A stretch of 16,978 bases of DNA, from assembly GCA_964560875.1 (NCBI GenBank), contig CAZLMW010000152.1, forward strand, positions 1 to 16,978, read 5' to 3'. The number at the start of each line of letters is the position of its first letter. The first letter of the stretch is position 1. Shown here one piece after another: positions 9,231 through 15,734 of this stretch. The translations under genes were made by a program, and so were the position numbers. Under the pieces are notes generated by a model. The model worked only from the letters and a program-made list of their open reading frames with translations, did no database searches and was not told where the DNA came from. The DNA comes from CAZLMW01 sp964560875 (GTDB lineage Bacteria; Myxococcota_A; UBA9042).

Positions 9231-10214
9231 CTAGAACCGGGCCGTGAAGAGCGCGCCGCGACCGGTCGGCGTGATCGACCACGCGGCCTTGTCTGCCTTT
9301 TTCGGGGCGGTGGCGAGCATCCACGAGCCGGCGCCGAGCGCCACGACGCCAAGCGCGGTCACCCCGGCAGCAATGCGCCCGTCGGTGTTGAGCGCGGTTT
9401 GGCGCGATTCGTAGGTTTCGTAGTCGATGCCCACGACCTTGCCGTCTTTCTTGTCTTCGTAGAGCGCGTCGAGCTCGGACTGGCCGGACAGCCATGAGCT
9501 GAGCAACCAGCCGCCGACACCCGCGATGACGACCCCAGCGCCGATAGTTGGCAGCGCGGCCGTGTTCTTCCACGCGTCGGGGGCGGCGGTCACCTGGCCC
9601 TCGGTCACGGCGGGTGTCGAACCTGCCGCGGGGCCCGACTTGGCGGGCTTGCTGGCCACCACAACCGACTTCGGCGCGCTCGTCGCCGCCGTTTGCCTCG
9701 CGGCCTCTTCTTTTGCGGCCTTGGTCTCGGCCCGCGCGCGACCGCTGGCTGTCGGAACCTTGTCGACGCCTTCGAGCTCGGTGGTCGACCCGCTCTTGAC
9801 CTTTTCAGGTTTGGCCTTCGACTTGCGGATCAGCGCCTCGACGCCGGCGATCTCCTTGAGCGCGAGCCTGGACCGTTCGGCGACCTTGGCCGGGCACGCC
9901 TTGAGGCGCATGACCTCGGTGTAGTGCTTCTTGGCGTTTTCAAAGTCGGCAGCGCGCTGCTCGGCGCGCGCGGCGTTGTAGAGGAATTCGGGCCGCGGGT
10001 GCGTCCGGTAGGCCTGGTGAAAGAGCTTGGCCGCCTCCGCGAAGTCGCCCTTGGTGTAGTAGAATTTCGCGGCGCCGAGGATCTGCATCGCGGCCTCTTG
10101 GGCCTTTTTGTCGGTCTCTTTGGGCGGCGGTTCGGTGGGCGGTGTGGCGGACGCGGCTGCGAGCAGGCTCAACAGCAAGGACGCGGCGACTGCGACGGCG
10201 AGAAAAGTGCGCAT
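9231..10214 (-). CDS. Exported TPR-like envelope protein with two hydrophobic segments
   Basis: Predicted 327-aa protein. The open frame extends upstream to 10343, but ATG 10214 opens a clean signal peptide (M-R-T-F-L-A-V, hydrophobic core, A-S-A cleavage site near residue 23), so I place the start there. No strong Shine-Dalgarno was seen. Residues about 38-128 look like two to three tetratricopeptide-type helical hairpins (A-A-K-F-Y-Y-T-K-G-D-F-A-E-A-A-K-L-F and F-L-Y-N-A-A-R-A-E-Q). A charged Lys/Ala/Thr linker follows (130-217). Hydrophobic segments at about 221-243 and 281-302 flank a short polar stretch, and the protein ends in a strand-like segment with terminal Phe. TPR domains mediate protein-protein contacts, and this layout recurs in myxobacterial envelope proteins. 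It lies upstream of the giant gene on the same strand and is divergent from the other large lipoprotein, so it may help assemble or anchor these surface proteins. That role is inference. Confidence 0.8.
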   Translation of the reverse strand: MRTFLAVAVAASLLLSLLAAASATPPTEPPPKETDKKAQEAAMQILGAAKFYYTKGDFAEAAKLFHQAYRTHPRPEFLYNAARAEQRAADFENAKKHYTEVMRLKACPAKVAERSRLALKEIAGVEALIRKSKAKPEKVKSGSTTELEGVDKVPTASGRARAETKAAKEEAARQTAATSAPKSVVVASKPAKSGPAAGSTPAVTEGQVTAAPDAWKNTAALPTIGAGVVIAGVGGWLLSSWLSGQSELDALYEDKKDGKVVGIDYETYESRQTALNTDGRIAAGVTALGVVALGAGSWMLATAPKKADKAAWSITPTGRGALFTARF

Positions 10215-10372
10215 AGAGGACGTCCGAATCGTGCCCGAAACGCTGATCGCGGGCAAATCTGGCGGTGTTTCCGTCGCGATGTTGCAACGAATCGCCGACC
10301 GCGCCGCAACGCCGCCCCAGACAGCGATGCCATGATGTAGCATCGGGGACCTCTCGCTTCTCGGGATCGCCG
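10215..10372. promoter_or_regulatory. Divergent intergenic region likely holding promoters of both lipoprotein transcription units
   Basis: This 158-bp gap separates the start of the TPR/giant unit (-) from the start of the 1270-aa lipoprotein (+), so promoters for both directions are expected here. I found no convincing -35/-10 pair. A dyad CGATGC-N9-GCATCG lies at 10325-10345, 28 bp before ATG 10373, and the 8-bp palindrome GTTGCAAC lies further upstream. Either could be an operator or an RNA hairpin. The bidirectional arrangement would allow joint control of the two units. Confidence 0.4.
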
Positions 10373-13300
10373 ATGCCTACGCAACCTGATGTTGTCTGCA
10401 ATCGCTATCGTTTCGCGGTCGCGGCCTTCCTCGTTCTTTCGTTGCTGTTCTCCTGCACGGACGCCCCGTCAGGCGACGAAAACGCCGACGACTCATCCGC
10501 CGTTGCCGACACCAGTACCGCTGGCGGCGCCGACGATGTGGCGGGTGTGGCGGACACTGCCGGTGCGACAGACACGGCCAAAGCCGAGGCCGATGTGGGC
10601 GTCGCCACCGACACGAGCGGGCCACCGGACGCTGGCGCGATTGCGGACGCCACAACCGACTCGGGAACCGCTGCTGACACGGGGGCCACAGCCATCTCCG
10701 ACACCGGGGCGCAAGACACCACAATCGCGACCGACAGCGCGCCTGACGACGTGACGACCAACGCTGCCAACGACGCCGGAGACACGGACTCGAACGACGC
10801 CGACCCGAACGACGCCGACCCGAACGACGCCGACTCGAATGACGCTGGCGAAACGAGCGAGCCCATCGACACGTACGTTCCGCCCCAGAAGATCTGCGTC
10901 CCCGGCGCCAAGAAGTGCGCGGATGCCTCCGTTCTGCTCGTTTGCGACGTCACCGGGATGAAATGGATGCAAGCGTCCAAGTGCGCGGCTCAGAAGGCGA
11001 CGTGCCTGGCTGGCGCGTGTGTGAAGTGGAAGTGCACGCCCAAAGCCACCGATTGCAGCAAGGACGGCAAATCCCTGGCGGTGTGTGACGCGACGGGGCA
11101 ACTGACGGTCGAATTCCCGTGTCCGGCAGCCCATCTGTGCGTCGACAAGGCGTGCAAGAAGCAGGTGTGCAAGCCGCTCGCCGCCGTTTGCAAAGGCAAC
11201 GTGGTGTTCACGTGCGGCGCATCGGGCATGAAAGAAGAAAAGTCCAAGGACTGCGGCAAGGACGTGTGCGTAGCGGGCGCGTGCAAGAAGAAGACGTGCG
11301 CCAAGGGCAGCGCGACGTGTTCGGATGCCAAGTCGCGCAAGGTGTGCAACGCGACCGAGACCGGCTTTGACGTCGTCCCGTGCGGTGCGCAGCAGGCGTG
11401 CGACAAGGGTGTTTGTGCCGCGAAAGTGTGCACGGCAAAGGCGACCAAATGCGTCGGTTCGGCCGTTTGGACCTGCAATGCCGTCGGCACGAACTGGGCC
11501 AAGACCAAGACCTGCGGGGCCAAACAGGCGTGCGCAAAGGGCGCTTGTGTCGACCTGAAATGCACGCCGGGCGAGGCGAAGTGCGACGGACTCACCCTGC
11601 GAACGTGCGCCCAAGACGGGCTGAGCTGGCGAGCCAAGGCGTGCGCAGACGGCAACGCATGCACCGCAGATGCGTGCGACGCGCAAAAGGGCGGGTGCAG
11701 CTTCGGGCCGCCCAAGGCGTGCAAGAGCTCGACGGTGTGCGCGGTTGGCGCCTGCGATGCCAAGACCGGGTTCTGCCAGTTCGTGCCGAAAGCGGGCGCC
11801 TGCGATGACGGCAACAAGTGCACGGTCAAGGACGTCTGCGCCGCCGGCAAATGCGCCCCTGGAACGGTGATGGCCTGCAACGACGGCAACGCCTGCACCG
11901 CGGACACGTGCGCCAAGTCGACGGGCAAGTGCTCGTACAAACCGATGTCGGAAGGCGCGAAGTGTGCCGATGGGTCGATCTGCACGGTCGGGGTCTGCAA
12001 GAAACGGATCTGCAAACCCGCGGGGCTCCGGTGCGCCGGTGACGAAGTCCAGGTATGCGACGCGTCCGGCACGACCTGGAAGGGCCAGACGAACTGCGCG
12101 ACGGCCAAACAAGCGTGCGCCGCGGGCAAGTGTGTGGCCGCGACATGCACCGTCGGCGCGCGGCTTTGCCACAAGGGCCAACTGGCTACCTGCAACGCGG
12201 ACGGCAAGAGCTACACAACCAAGAGCTGCGACGACAACAACGCCTGCACGACCGACGTCTGCGCGGGACAACCCCTCGACTGCGCCCATCCGGCCACCAA
12301 GACGTGCGACGACGGCTTTGGCTGCACCGATGACATCTGCGACACGATCACCGGTGTCTGCACCAACCCGACCAAGAAGGGGGCGTGCGACGACGGCAAG
12401 GATTGCACCGTCGATTGGTGTTCGACCAAGACCGGCAAGTGCGCGCACAAGACCGCGGCTGTCACCGCTGCGTGCAACGACAACAACGTCTGCACGACCG
12501 ATGATAAGTGTGCCGTCGGGGGCTGCGCGGGAACGCCGCGAACGTGCTCCGATGGCGACCCATGTACGACCGATACGTGTCTCGCGACCGGCAAATGTGG
12601 CCACCAAGCAGCCCAAGACGGCGCGTCCTGCGCGGACAACCATCCGTGCGTCGGCAAGGGCACGTGCAAGAACGGCACCTGCAGCGCGAAGTCCACATGC
12701 ACCTGGAGCGTGGTCCACAGCGACACGATCGACTGCGGCGACAAGGGTTGGACGCTGAAATCAGCCGTGGGTTCCACCGCCGCGGGGTGGGCGATCGACG
12801 CCACGAGCAACGCGGTCGCGTTCCACAGCAAGTGGTGCAGCTTGAACTTCAACAACGGCACGTCCTACGCCACCGGCGGACGGGTTGGCGGAACGGCTAC
12901 TTCCGCGCCGATCAAGTTGCCGGCTGGCAGCTACCTGCGGCTGCAATTGTGGGACTACAACGGCGTCGAAAACACCGCGCTGCGTGACCATCGCATCATC
13001 GAGTTGTCCGACGACGGCTTCGCCAAGCGGGTCACGACGTATCGGCTCGCCAACCACGTCGACCGCGGCAAGTGGGCGCAGCGAACCGTCGGCATCGACC
13101 CCATGTTCGCCGGCAAGTCGGTCCAGGTCCGGCTGCGGTTCGACACGATGGACGGCAAGGACAACCAGGGGCCGGGGTGGTACGTCGATGATCTCACCGT
13201 GGCCGCCGCGAAGATGGCCGCCAAGACATGCAAGACCGCCAAGGACTGCGACGACGGCGATCCGTGCTCGATCGATACCTGCGCATCCGGCAGCTGCGCC

Positions 13301-14185
13301 TACGATCGCGACAAGGCCCACGCAGCCTGCAACGACGGCGACCCGTGCTCCTGGGATACGTGCAAGGCCCAGGTCGGCTGCGCCCACGGCCCGACCTATG
13401 CGACCTGCGACGACAACAGCGCTTGCACCAGCAACGACAACTGCCTCACCGGCACCTGCACCGGCATTCAGAAGGACTGCAACGACGCCAACAGCTGCAC
13501 CGCCGACAGCTGTCAGCCCAAGACCGGATCGTGCGCCCACAAACCTCAGAAGAATGGCAGCAAGTGCGAGGACCACAGCAAGTGCACCGTCGGCGATATC
13601 TGCAAGAACGGCGCGTGCGGCGGGCCCGCGAAGGTCTGCAAGGACGGCGTCGGCTGCACCCTCGACAGCTGTGACCCGGCGTCCGGCGCGTGCGTCTTCC
13701 CGACCGATCCCGCGGTGTGCAGCGACGGCAAGGTGTGCACCGAAGACGTGTGCAACCCCAAGACCGGCAAGTGTTCGTCCGCCCTGCGGCCCAATTGCTG
13801 CACGCTGGATGCCCAGTGCAAGGATGGCGTCTCGTGCACCAACGACAGCTGCGACAAGACGAGCAACGAGTGCCTTTTCGTCGCGTCGTCGAGCGCCTGC
13901 AACGACAACAACGCGTGCACAACCGACGCCTGCAGCCTCGCCGCGAAGAAGTGCACGAACATCGCCATCAAGGGCTGCTGCACGAGCGTCAAGCAATGCA
14001 ACGACAACAACCCGTGCACGGTCGACAGCTGTTCGCAGAGCAAGTGCAAGCACACCAACACCGGGTGCGACAACTCGTGTTTCGGTCGCTGCGGCAAGTA
14101 CGACAGCAAAAAGAAATGCCAGTGCGACACGTCCTGCACGAAGTACGGGGACTGCTGCGCGGACAAGAAGCAGCTCTGTGGCTGA
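10373..14185 (+). CDS. Large cysteine-rich lipoprotein with beta-sandwich domain and C-terminal somatomedin-B-like domain
   Basis: Predicted 1270-aa lipoprotein. The frame is open from 10265, but ATG 10373 opens a proper signal peptide (R11, R13, hydrophobic 14-27) ending L-F-S-C28. Residues 29-170 are an acidic Asp/Ala/Thr linker with four DxNDA units (139-158). Residues 175-440 hold six tandem repeats of about 44 aa (C-x-P-x(4)-C-x(7-8)-C-x(3)-G-x(6)-C-x(5)-C-x(2)-G-x-C), with two more at 547-630. C-D-D-G-x-x-C-T repeats fill 425-545, 619-776 and 953-1220. Residues 776-947 are a cysteine-poor insert ending G-W-Y-V-D-D-L, typical of MAM-like or immune-inhibitor-A-like beta-sandwich domains. 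Residues 1232-1269 have the eight-cysteine somatomedin B pattern, including C-Q-C-D-x-x-C and C-C-x-D. Surface localisation is likely. Matrix or partner binding is inferred from domain types only. The stop codon abuts a DUF1801-like remnant in the same frame. Confidence 0.9.
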   Translation: MPTQPDVVCNRYRFAVAAFLVLSLLFSCTDAPSGDENADDSSAVADTSTAGGADDVAGVADTAGATDTAKAEADVGVATDTSGPPDAGAIADATTDSGTAADTGATAISDTGAQDTTIATDSAPDDVTTNAANDAGDTDSNDADPNDADPNDADSNDAGETSEPIDTYVPPQKICVPGAKKCADASVLLVCDVTGMKWMQASKCAAQKATCLAGACVKWKCTPKATDCSKDGKSLAVCDATGQLTVEFPCPAAHLCVDKACKKQVCKPLAAVCKGNVVFTCGASGMKEEKSKDCGKDVCVAGACKKKTCAKGSATCSDAKSRKVCNATETGFDVVPCGAQQACDKGVCAAKVCTAKATKCVGSAVWTCNAVGTNWAKTKTCGAKQACAKGACVDLKCTPGEAKCDGLTLRTCAQDGLSWRAKACADGNACTADACDAQKGGCSFGPPKACKSSTVCAVGACDAKTGFCQFVPKAGACDDGNKCTVKDVCAAGKCAPGTVMACNDGNACTADTCAKSTGKCSYKPMSEGAKCADGSICTVGVCKKRICKPAGLRCAGDEVQVCDASGTTWKGQTNCATAKQACAAGKCVAATCTVGARLCHKGQLATCNADGKSYTTKSCDDNNACTTDVCAGQPLDCAHPATKTCDDGFGCTDDICDTITGVCTNPTKKGACDDGKDCTVDWCSTKTGKCAHKTAAVTAACNDNNVCTTDDKCAVGGCAGTPRTCSDGDPCTTDTCLATGKCGHQAAQDGASCADNHPCVGKGTCKNGTCSAKSTCTWSVVHSDTIDCGDKGWTLKSAVGSTAAGWAIDATSNAVAFHSKWCSLNFNNGTSYATGGRVGGTATSAPIKLPAGSYLRLQLWDYNGVENTALRDHRIIELSDDGFAKRVTTYRLANHVDRGKWAQRTVGIDPMFAGKSVQVRLRFDTMDGKDNQGPGWYVDDLTVAAAKMAAKTCKTAKDCDDGDPCSIDTCASGSCAYDRDKAHAACNDGDPCSWDTCKAQVGCAHGPTYATCDDNSACTSNDNCLTGTCTGIQKDCNDANSCTADSCQPKTGSCAHKPQKNGSKCEDHSKCTVGDICKNGACGGPAKVCKDGVGCTLDSCDPASGACVFPTDPAVCSDGKVCTEDVCNPKTGKCSSALRPNCCTLDAQCKDGVSCTNDSCDKTSNECLFVASSSACNDNNACTTDACSLAAKKCTNIAIKGCCTSVKQCNDNNPCTVDSCSQSKCKHTNTGCDNSCFGRCGKYDSKKKCQCDTSCTKYGDCCADKKQLCG
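10787..10846 (+). repeat. 15-bp tandem repeat, four copies, coding for DxNDA units
   Basis: Four head-to-tail 15-bp units (10787-10801, 10802-10816, 10817-10831, 10832-10846) of the form GACYCGAAYGACGCY. The two middle units are identical and the outer two differ at a few bases. They lie in frame in the acidic linker of the large lipoprotein, so changes in copy number would only alter linker length. Confidence 0.9.
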
Positions 14186-14347
14186 CACGGCGCATCGCTG
14201 CCCGATCCCGATGGATTCCTCGAGGGCGGCCGCAAGCGGCTGCGGCATTTCAAGGTCACGTCGCTGGACACGCTGCGGTCACCGGGCGTTGTTGCGCTTG
14301 TTCGGGCCGCGATCGAGGAACGAAAGCGATCCGCCGGTCAGGACTGA
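14186..14347 (+). pseudogene. Headless 3' remnant of a DUF1801-like (YdhG-type) gene
   Basis: Directly after the lipoprotein's TGA, in the same frame, 53 codons stay open to a TGA at 14345-14347. They read HGASLPDPDGFLEGG, then a basic R-K-R-L-R-H-F-K-V segment, then a helix-like V-V-A-L-V-R-A-A-I-E. From memory this matches the C-terminal end of DUF1801 proteins (G-A-x-L-P-D-P-x-G-L-L-E-G, R-H-x-K, a final helix). There is no in-frame ATG, GTG or TTG near its head and no room for the roughly 70-90 N-terminal residues expected, so it is a truncated relic unless it is translated by readthrough. Its end overlaps the 3' end of the convergent SRPBCC gene by 10 bp, as an intact convergent neighbour would. 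DUF1801, SRPBCC and ArsR genes are often found together, which supports the reading. Confidence 0.6.
14229..14250 (+). terminator. Weak hairpin after the large lipoprotein gene
   Basis: GCCGCA (14229-14234), a 6-nt loop, then TGCGGC (14241-14246), followed by only a short T-run (ATTT). It could act as a weak terminator for the lipoprotein, but it also lies inside the DUF1801-like remnant, so it may be chance. Confidence 0.25.
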
Positions 14348-14847
14348 AGCTCGGCCAGGATCTCGTCGATGATGCGGAAACCGGCACCCCAGCCGCCGCC
14401 CATGCCGTCTACCTTGGCGCGGAAGCCTTCGATCTCGAAGGGCTCGGCCTCGTGGGGCTGCCAGACCAGCCGCAGATTCGTGCGGTCGCCGTCGGCCGCG
14501 AACGTCACCGTTGTCATGAGAACCAAAGGCCAGTCCGGGGCCCGCGGGCTGCGCATCGCGTTGCCGGCTTCGTCGGTCATCATGTTCTGAAACCGCAGCA
14601 GTGACGGCGCTTCGATGGCTTCGTAGATGAATTTGCCGTGCATCGAAAAGCCGTTCTTCATCACCATCTCGTACCGAAACTCACCACCTTCCCGCAGGTC
14701 GTAGTGGTGAACCCGCGTATCGACGCCCGGCCCGTACCAGCGGTGTAGCAGCTCGGGGTCGGTCCAGGCGCGCCAGACCAGGTCGACCGGCGCCTCGAAG
14801 GCACGGTCGAGGACAAATTGCGGAAGTTCGGTCGTCGGTTCAGTCAT
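14338..14847 (-). CDS. SRPBCC / AHSA1-family protein
   Basis: A 169-aa cytoplasmic protein of the START/Bet v1-like SRPBCC superfamily, AHSA1 (activator of Hsp90 ATPase homologue 1-like) branch. The family signature starts with F-x-A-P-x-x-L-V-W-R-A-W-T-D-P-E-L-L-x-R-W-Y-G-P (residues about 17-40), followed by R-E-G-G-x-F-R-Y-E (52-60), a strand-rich middle, and a long C-terminal helix after G-M-G-G-G-W (149-166). The fold makes a hydrophobic ligand cavity; the ligand is unknown. Start ATG 14847 overlaps the 3' end of the upstream ArsR gene by 8 bp and has AAGGAG 5 nt upstream, so the pair is translated as one operon. ArsR-SRPBCC pairs are a well-known bacterial arrangement in which the regulator controls its own operon. 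The length is typical for the family and nothing looks broken. Confidence 0.93.
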   Translation of the reverse strand: MTEPTTELPQFVLDRAFEAPVDLVWRAWTDPELLHRWYGPGVDTRVHHYDLREGGEFRYEMVMKNGFSMHGKFIYEAIEAPSLLRFQNMMTDEAGNAMRSPRAPDWPLVLMTTVTFAADGDRTNLRLVWQPHEAEPFEIEGFRAKVDGMGGGWGAGFRIIDEILAELQS

Positions 14848-15247
14848 GGGTTCTCCTTGTTGTTTCGGCGTTTGCCGGTTCGGTGAGTTCGGTTTGTTCG
14901 GTCATCTCGGCCAGCAGCGTGTCCAGCTTGTCGAAGCTGTCGTCCCAAAACTTTCGGTATTCGTTGACCCAGGCCGCCACCTCAGCGAGAGGCGCCGCGT
15001 TCAACGACCGCGGGCGGCGTGTCCTATCGACGCGCTTGAGCACGAGGCCAGCCTTGGCCAACACGTCCAGGTGCCGCGAGATAGCCGGCTGACTGATCGA
15101 AAACGGCTCGACCAGCTCCGAAACCGTAGCTTCCCCCTGCGCCAACCGAGCAACAATCGCCCGTCGAGTAGGGTCCGCAAGCGCCCGAAACAGCGCATCA
15201 AGGCGCTCGTCCGAGTCCACCTGCTCTTCAATCTCTGCCGCGAACAT
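14840..15247 (-). CDS. ArsR-family winged-helix transcriptional regulator
   Basis: A 135-aa DNA-binding regulator. Residues 16-84 carry the ArsR winged helix: L-F-R-A-L-A-D-P-T-R-R-A-I-V-x-x-L (19-35), a recognition helix region with I-S-Q-P-A-I-S-R-H-L-D-V-L (51-63), then the wing (68-84). The following W-V-N-E-Y-R-K-F-W-D-D-S-F-D-K-L helix (93-108) is typical of the sub-group paired with SRPBCC proteins. There are no cysteines, so the classic thiolate metal site is absent and a metal sensor of the ArsR/SmtB type is unlikely. The C-terminal tail (about 116-135) is a Thr/Glu-rich extension. It is the first gene of a two-gene operon with the SRPBCC gene, and a promoter with an overlapping inverted repeat lies 33-76 bp upstream, suggesting autoregulation. 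Start ATG 15247 has no strong Shine-Dalgarno. Confidence 0.94.
   Translation of the reverse strand: MFAAEIEEQVDSDERLDALFRALADPTRRAIVARLAQGEATVSELVEPFSISQPAISRHLDVLAKAGLVLKRVDRTRRPRSLNAAPLAEVAAWVNEYRKFWDDSFDKLDTLLAEMTEQTELTEPANAETTRRTHD
14853..14858 (-). promoter_or_regulatory. Ribosome binding site of the SRPBCC gene
   Basis: AAGGAG on the minus strand, 5 nt upstream of ATG 14847 and inside the end of the ArsR gene. It confirms the overlapping start. Confidence 0.8.
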
Positions 15248-15279
15248 CGTCCGACCCCGTCAGTTTCAAGACGCAGCCG

Positions 15280-15308
15280 ACTATATAGCCAGATCGTTAT
15301 ATTAGCAA
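15280..15308 (-). promoter_or_regulatory. Sigma70-like promoter of the arsR-SRPBCC operon
   Basis: On the minus strand: -35 TTGCTA (15303-15308), a 17-bp spacer, and -10 TATAGT (15280-15285). Predicted transcription start is near 15273, giving a leader of about 25 nt before ATG 15247. The region is strikingly AT-rich against its GC-rich surroundings. Confidence 0.6.
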
Positions 15309-15323
15309 TCGATTATATAACGA
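15294..15323. promoter_or_regulatory. Inverted repeat, candidate ArsR operator
   Basis: TCGTTATAT (15294-15302) and ATATAACGA (15315-15323) form a perfect 9-bp inverted repeat with a 12-bp centre. The centre contains the palindrome AATCGATT (15307-15314), and a second palindrome, CTATATAG (15281-15288), overlaps the -10. The dyad covers the -35 and part of the spacer, where a bound dimer would block RNA polymerase. Dyads with TATAT-like arms fit ArsR-family operators. Assignment to this ArsR is inferred from position. Confidence 0.55.
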
Positions 15324-15559
15324 GTGACCAAACGCTCGATCTAACGGCGTTCGAGCCGCACCCCCCACTGATATAGCTCCCCCCCTCCAAAACCGCTCCA
15401 GCGGCTTCTACGAGCCCGTGGGGGGCATATGCCTGCGAAAAACACCGCCACAAACGTCCGCGTGCGCACAATTCCCGCGCAGATACAGGCCGCGCCGTCC
15501 ATGCGATTCCGTCGCATCCGCGCGCCGGACGCGTTAGGTCGGTCGGCGTGGTCGGTGCT
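15324..15559. other. Non-coding stretch without a supported gene
   Basis: Together with the flanking promoter and inverted-repeat element this makes almost 490 bases (15248-15734) with no convincing gene. It holds a short hairpin CCGC-TCCA-GCGG (15393-15404), followed on the minus strand by TTTT and so possibly a weak terminator for the ATPase gene. It also holds the palindrome GGCATATGCC (15424-15433), and a 44-codon Arg-rich ORF (15429-15563, +) preceded by a G-run. The ORF has no recognisable features, so I do not call it a gene. Confidence 0.5.
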
Positions 15560-15724
15560 TTAACCCGCCCTTCTCATCACGCACGGGCCCTGCCGCCCGA
15601 TCTTCGGCGTCCTGCGGCCCTCCGCCGCTTTGATGTGACTCTGCCACACCTGCAGCGTCGAATGACCACATGACTTGAACCTCGAACGGCATGCCTCCGC
15701 GCTTTGATGAGAAGACCGGGTTTA
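15560..15724. mobile_element. Candidate 165-bp inverted-repeat element (MITE-like)
   Basis: The ends are inverted copies of each other. 15560-15579 matches the reverse complement of 15705-15724 at 17 of 20 positions, with a perfect 10-bp core CTTCTCATCA and a shared ACCCG near the outer ends. Inside, CCTCCGCCGCTTTGATG (15619-15635) is repeated at 15694-15709 with one base missing. The only notable ORF is a 66-codon GTG-start frame on the minus strand with no recognisable family, so the element cannot encode a transposase. No clear target-site duplication was seen. It ends 10 bp beyond the stop codon of the ATPase gene. A miniature transposable element or a dispersed structured repeat are both possible. 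Confidence 0.45.
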
Positions 15725-15734
15725 GCGACGGCAC

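Noticed and set aside
7977..9497. A 506-codon open frame on the plus strand opposite the start of the giant gene
   Set aside because: It is a shadow: Cys/Asp-rich codons read backwards give Ala/Val-rich open frames. The minus-strand frame has the signal peptide, repeats and recognised domains.
10215..10343. Longer N-terminus for the TPR-like protein, starting at 10343
   Set aside because: It would bury the signal peptide behind 43 residues. ATG 10214 gives a standard export signal.
10265..10372. Longer N-terminus for the large lipoprotein, starting at 10265
   Set aside because: It would put 36 polar, Arg/Cys-rich residues in front of a good signal peptide. ATG 10373 gives a normal lipoprotein signal.
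10493..12718. A 741-codon open frame on the minus strand inside the large lipoprotein gene
   Set aside because: Same antisense effect of the cysteine repeats. It is Ala/Arg/Val-rich with no domain, and the plus frame is clearly coding.
12761..14248. Open frames of about 495 codons on both strands across the second half of the large lipoprotein (plus copy at 12885-14372)
   Set aside because: Low-complexity Arg/Ala/Thr or Ala/Val translations without start context or domains. They overlap the well-supported cysteine-repeat frame.
15391..15407. Short hairpin followed by TTTT on the minus strand as terminator of the ATPase gene
   Set aside because: The core stem is only four GC pairs, and it lies over 300 bp beyond the stop codon. 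I mention it but do not call it.
15429..15563. A 44-codon Arg-rich ATG frame on the plus strand after a G-run
   Set aside because: The G-run is too close and not a good Shine-Dalgarno, and the sequence shows no domain. Chance is likely in GC-rich DNA.
15534..15734. A 66-codon GTG-start frame on the minus strand directly after the ATPase stop
   Set aside because: No recognisable family, no ribosome site, and it lies almost wholly within the candidate inverted-repeat element.
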